Assembly (NCBI GenBank): GCA_949775045.1
Contig: OX459096.1
Coordinates: 37,371,316 to 37,435,315 of the forward strand
Length of the DNA stretch: 64,000 bases
Origin: Metridium senile
Lineage: Eukaryota; Cnidaria; Anthozoa; Actiniaria; Metridiidae
Reading direction: 5' to 3'
Below are positions 60,726-64,000 of the stretch, one piece after another. Both the position numbers and the translations under genes were made by a program. Under the pieces are notes generated by a model. That model worked only from the letters and a program-made list of their open reading frames with translations, searched no databases and was not told the origin of the DNA. Within the stretch, counting starts at the first letter, position 1. Every line of letters starts with the position of its first letter.

Positions 60726-60730
60726 TTGAT
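60726..60730. other. Target duplication TTGAT, right of inner element
   Basis: Second copy of the 5-bp duplication. Removing the inner element and one copy joins the outer frame exactly in phase. Confidence 0.92.
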
Positions 60731-63700
60731 CGAATGCTCGCAAATTCCAGGTGACAAGAGCGAGATCCCTACTCGGGAGATTGCCAACCGATTCGACCAC
60801 TTGAAAGAAATCGCGGACGAATTACCACCGTTCAACCATCATGCCAAGGTCCATCTTCTGATCGGCAGAGATGCTCCTGAGCTTCTGAAAGTCAGGGCTT
60901 TCAAGAACGGTCCCAGAGGAGCGCCATGGGCCCAGAGGCTAGACCTGGGCTGGACTATCTCTGGCCAAGTGTGTTTAAATCGCATCGGCAAACCCTTTCA
61001 CGTTTCCACCAAGTGCACTTCAGTATCCAACAACCCTAACGACATGAACTCGAAGATGCAGGTATCACCTTGTCCGAACCACTTCACAGTTAAAGAAAGC
61101 CTAGGCGGCACTACAACAAAGATCATCGAAGGCAATGTGTACCACACCACACCGCTGGACAACGAAGTCGACATGTCTGTAGAAGATAGGAAGTTCTTGG
61201 AGATCATGGAAAATAGTATCCACAAGAATAACGAGGGTAACTGGGAAATGCCACTACCATTTCGCTCGAAGGACGTTAAATTGCCAAACAATAAGACACA
61301 AGCAGAGAGCCGCCTTGCCGGACTTATAAAGTTATTGCGACGAAAACCTCAGATGGAGAAAGACTACTTCGAGTTTATGGCAAAGATCCTCAAGAAGGGA
61401 CACGCTGTACCAGCTACAACCACACAACCGGAAAGTCGCGATGACAACGGAGATGTGTGGTATCTGCCGCACTTTGGAGTGTACCACCCAAGAAAGCCTA
61501 CACAGATACGAGTCGTGTTCGACTCGTCCGCGGAGTTCCGGGGAGTGTCTCTGAACAAGGAACTGTTAACAGGGCCGGATCTCGCCAACACTCTCTTCGG
61601 CGTACTACTGCGTTTTCGACACCACGAAACGGCCGCGATCTGCGACGTGGAACAAATGTTCCATTCATTCAAAGTCGATCCGAAGCACCGAAGCTTCCTA
61701 CGCTTCCTGTGGTTCAAGAACAACGATCCGTCCGAAGAAATCATCGAGTACCACATGACCGTGCACCTCTTCGGCAACGGCCCAAGTCCTGCCATAGCCA
61801 CGTTTGGCCTACGTAAAACAGCGCTTGACGGCGAGGAGGAGTACGGCAAGGACACGGCGAAGTTCATCCACAGAAACTTCTATGTAGACGACGGTCTCGT
61901 TTCCTGCACCACGCCACACGAAGCAATCAACCTCGTAAAGAACGCCCAAGCGGTGCTAGCCACAGCCAATATACGCCTGCACAAAGTAATCTCAAATTCT
62001 GTTGAAGTTATGGAGGCGCTTCCTGCGGACGACAGAGCCAAAGACGTCAAAGATTTGGACCTACGCAAGGATACCCTACCCAGCCAACGCACTCTAGGTG
62101 TCCAATGGAACTTACAAGAAGATAAATTCACGTTCAAGGTGTCCATCCCAGACAAGCCTTTCACGCGAAGGGGAGTACTGTCCGTGGTGAACTCGATATA
62201 CGACCCCATCGGACTCGCGGTCCCAGTCACCCTTAAAGGAAAGCTTCTACTCCAGAAAATCGTCAGCATGGGGAAAACCTTGAACAACGATCGTCTCGGT
62301 TGGGACGACCCTCTACCGGAAGACTATAGACAGCAATGGCAAAGCTGGAAAGACGCCTTGCCAGAGCTTGAGAAGAGTTCGCTCCCACGTTGTCTTCACC
62401 CGAAGAAGTTTGGTCAAATCGCACGGGCCGAAGTCCACGCGTTTTCTGATGCAAGCGAAGATGCAATTGGCGTAGCAGTCTACCTTCGCATCGTAAACGA
62501 TCATGCCAAAGTACACACAACCTTCCTCTTTGGGCAGTCAAAGGTCGCACCGATCAAGCCCACAAGCATCCCTCGTCTCGAACTATGTGGCGCGGTACTT
62601 GCCACTCAGGCTGTCAGGAAAGTATTGGCTGAAATCGACATGGAGATCCACGAGGTGACGTTCTACACAGACTCCAAGGTAGTCCTGGGATACATCCAAA
62701 ATGAGAACCGTCGATTCCACACATACGTAGCCAATAGGATCCAAGTTATCAGGAGTGTCTCGTACCCTAAGCAGTGGAAGTTCGTCAACACATCCACAAA
62801 CCCTGCAGATCTTGCTACCCGTGGTACTGAAGCAGGAAAACTGGGAGAAACTGCATGGCTCAAAGGCCCAGAATTCCTACAACAAACCAGCCTCACACCA
62901 GCTGCAAACGACGAAGTTGCCTTAGCAGAGCACGACCCAGAAGTAAGAACGATTGCTTCCAAGTCCACGAGTGTTACACACCTCCAGTCAGCTAGATTCT
63001 CTCGCTTCTCATCCTGGTCATCTCTCCGACGCGCCATGGCCGTTCTGATTGCGAAGGCAAGAGAGATAAAGAAGATCCGCAACGAAAGCACGGATGCAGG
63101 ATGCAAGAAAGATGAAAGGGTCTCCCTTCGTCAGTCAGTTACAGAGCTCGACAAGGCCACAACGCTCTTAATAAAGACCATGCAAGAAGAGGAATTCTCT
63201 GAAGAATTAAAGTCGCTGAGTTCAACGGACCAGCAAACAGCCAATCGCGAGAAAGTAAGAAACAGAAAAAGATCGCTAAAGAATTCTCGCCTCTACGAGC
63301 TGGACCCCTTCATCGACGAGGATGGCATCCTTCGCGTCGGAGGGAGACTGAGGCGCTCGTCGTTGGACTTTGCCGAAAAACATCCAGCAATCCTGCCGAA
63401 AGACCACCATCTTTCTGCGCTTCTGATACGCCACTACCATCAAGAAGTCCACCATCAAGGCAGACAGATCACACACGGAGCTGTCAGACAAGCGGGGTAC
63501 TGGGTCATCTCTGGACACAGCGCAGTCACCAAGATCCTCAAGGAATGCATCGTCTGCAGGAGATCAAGAGGAACCATGCTAACGCAGCACATGGCTGACC
63601 TACCAGAAGACCGCATAGAACCAAGCCCACCCTTCACTTGCGTCGGGATTGATGTTTTCGGTCCGTGGCTGATATCTACGCGCAGACTCCGTGGCGGTGC

Positions 63701-64000
63701 AGCAAACTCTAAACGCTGGGGACTGGTGTTTACATGCCTTAGCTCTCGAGCCATCCACATAGAGCTCTTGGAAAGCATGGACGCTAGCTCATTCATCTGT
63801 GCACTTCGCAGATTTTCTGCCATACGGGGACCAGTCTCAAAGATAAGGTGCGACAGAGGCACCAACTTCGTCGGAGGAAAGTCAGAGTTGGAACAGTCAC
63901 TTACAGAAGCAGACCATCAGAAGATCCAACGCTATTCGTCGGAGCACGGATGCGAGTGGGTTTTCAATCCACCCCATGCCTCCCACTTCGGTGGAGTATG
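60726..64000 (+). CDS. gag-pol: Outer BEL/Pao Pol, open to window end (partial)
   Basis: Frame starting TTG ATC GAA, in phase with 50579-52695, with no stop codon over 3275 bp to the window edge. In order: end of the protease region (HVKLLIGRD-like segment HVHLLIGRD written here as KVHLLIGRD, near 60850); reverse transcriptase with VVFDSSA (about 61511) and YVDD at 61881-61892; RNase H with FSDASED (about 62440) and FYTDSK (about 62665); integrase zinc domain with paired His near 63430 and CIVC near 63550; integrase core with GIDVFGP (about 63645) and CDRGTNF (about 63850). The window ends just before the expected third integrase residue (Glu). It cannot be expressed from its own start while the inner element is present, but carries no other visible damage. 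Confidence 0.87.
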   Translation, partial: MIECSQIPGDKSEIPTREIANRFDHLKEIADELPPFNHHAKVHLLIGRDAPELLKVRAFKNGPRGAPWAQRLDLGWTISGQVCLNRIGKPFHVSTKCTSVSNNPNDMNSKMQVSPCPNHFTVKESLGGTTTKIIEGNVYHTTPLDNEVDMSVEDRKFLEIMENSIHKNNEGNWEMPLPFRSKDVKLPNNKTQAESRLAGLIKLLRRKPQMEKDYFEFMAKILKKGHAVPATTTQPESRDDNGDVWYLPHFGVYHPRKPTQIRVVFDSSAEFRGVSLNKELLTGPDLANTLFGVLLRFRHHETAAICDVEQMFHSFKVDPKHRSFLRFLWFKNNDPSEEIIEYHMTVHLFGNGPSPAIATFGLRKTALDGEEEYGKDTAKFIHRNFYVDDGLVSCTTPHEAINLVKNAQAVLATANIRLHKVISNSVEVMEALPADDRAKDVKDLDLRKDTLPSQRTLGVQWNLQEDKFTFKVSIPDKPFTRRGVLSVVNSIYDPIGLAVPVTLKGKLLLQKIVSMGKTLNNDRLGWDDPLPEDYRQQWQSWKDALPELEKSSLPRCLHPKKFGQIARAEVHAFSDASEDAIGVAVYLRIVNDHAKVHTTFLFGQSKVAPIKPTSIPRLELCGAVLATQAVRKVLAEIDMEIHEVTFYTDSKVVLGYIQNENRRFHTYVANRIQVIRSVSYPKQWKFVNTSTNPADLATRGTEAGKLGETAWLKGPEFLQQTSLTPAANDEVALAEHDPEVRTIASKSTSVTHLQSARFSRFSSWSSLRRAMAVLIAKAREIKKIRNESTDAGCKKDERVSLRQSVTELDKATTLLIKTMQEEEFSEELKSLSSTDQQTANREKVRNRKRSLKNSRLYELDPFIDEDGILRVGGRLRRSSLDFAEKHPAILPKDHHLSALLIRHYHQEVHHQGRQITHGAVRQAGYWVISGHSAVTKILKECIVCRRSRGTMLTQHMADLPEDRIEPSPPFTCVGIDVFGPWLISTRRLRGGAANSKRWGLVFTCLSSRAIHIELLESMDASSFICALRRFSAIRGPVSKIRCDRGTNFVGGKSELEQSLTEADHQKIQRYSSEHGCEWVFNPPHASHFGGV

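Larger units (their letters stand above)
49862..64000 (+). mobile_element. Outer BEL/Pao retrotransposon (3' part outside window)
   Basis: It starts exactly where the tandem array stops. Gag, protease, reverse transcriptase, RNase H and integrase follow in BEL/Pao order, interrupted by a complete second BEL/Pao element at 52696-60725. The integrase core is cut by the window edge, and the 3' LTR is not seen. Confidence 0.9.

Noticed and set aside
61364..63865. Many minus-strand frames of 60-167 codons between 61 and 64 kb
   Set aside because: The plus-strand outer pol frame is open throughout with RT, RNase H and integrase motifs, so these are shadows.

Overview
The window is animal (metazoan) nuclear DNA made almost wholly of mobile and virus-like elements. 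The evidence is two BEL/Pao-type LTR retrotransposons (a group known essentially from animals), a Tc1-type DD34E DNA transposon with TA target duplications, TATA boxes and AATAAA signals, long TA microsatellites and no bacterial gene organisation. AT-richness and the element mix fit an aquatic invertebrate, but I cannot name the phylum. No ordinary host gene is visible.

Region 1 (1-49861) is a head-to-tail tandem array of eleven units of about 4.4-4.75 kb, cut by the left window edge. Each unit has, in order: (a) a 1249-bp Tc1-like transposon whose minus-strand transposase is broken the same way in every copy; (b) a non-coding stretch carrying a foldback MITE-like insert, present whole in six units, collapsed in three and replaced by a 9-bp minisatellite in two; (c) a promoter with a TATA box and TGACG motifs; (d) a plus-strand gene for a 447-aa replication initiator combining an HUH nuclease and an SF3 helicase, as in Rep proteins of CRESS-DNA viruses and plasmids; (e) polyadenylation signals, a TCTG run, TA microsatellites with three hairpins, and four iteron-like sites in + + - - order. 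Without the Tc1 and MITE inserts the unit is about 3.15 kb with one gene and no capsid gene. The simplest reading is a rolling-circle element that integrated or amplified as a concatemer after the Tc1 insertion, giving a satellite-like array. Rep is intact in ten of eleven copies and almost invariant.

Region 2 (49862-64000) is a nest of two BEL/Pao retrotransposons. The outer one, on the plus strand, is inserted in the TA/hairpin region of the eleventh unit. Its gag-protease part (50579-52695) is split by a complete inner BEL/Pao element on the minus strand (52696-60725). The inner element has 356-bp LTRs that read as identical, a 5-bp TTGAT target duplication and a single 2387-codon gag-pol frame containing 24 copies of an 18-aa repeat. 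The outer pol frame resumes exactly in phase at 60726 and stays open to the window end inside its integrase core.

Order of events: Tc1 and MITE insertion into the Rep element, decay of the transposase, amplification into the array with later unit-level changes, outer BEL/Pao insertion, then inner BEL/Pao insertion (very recent).
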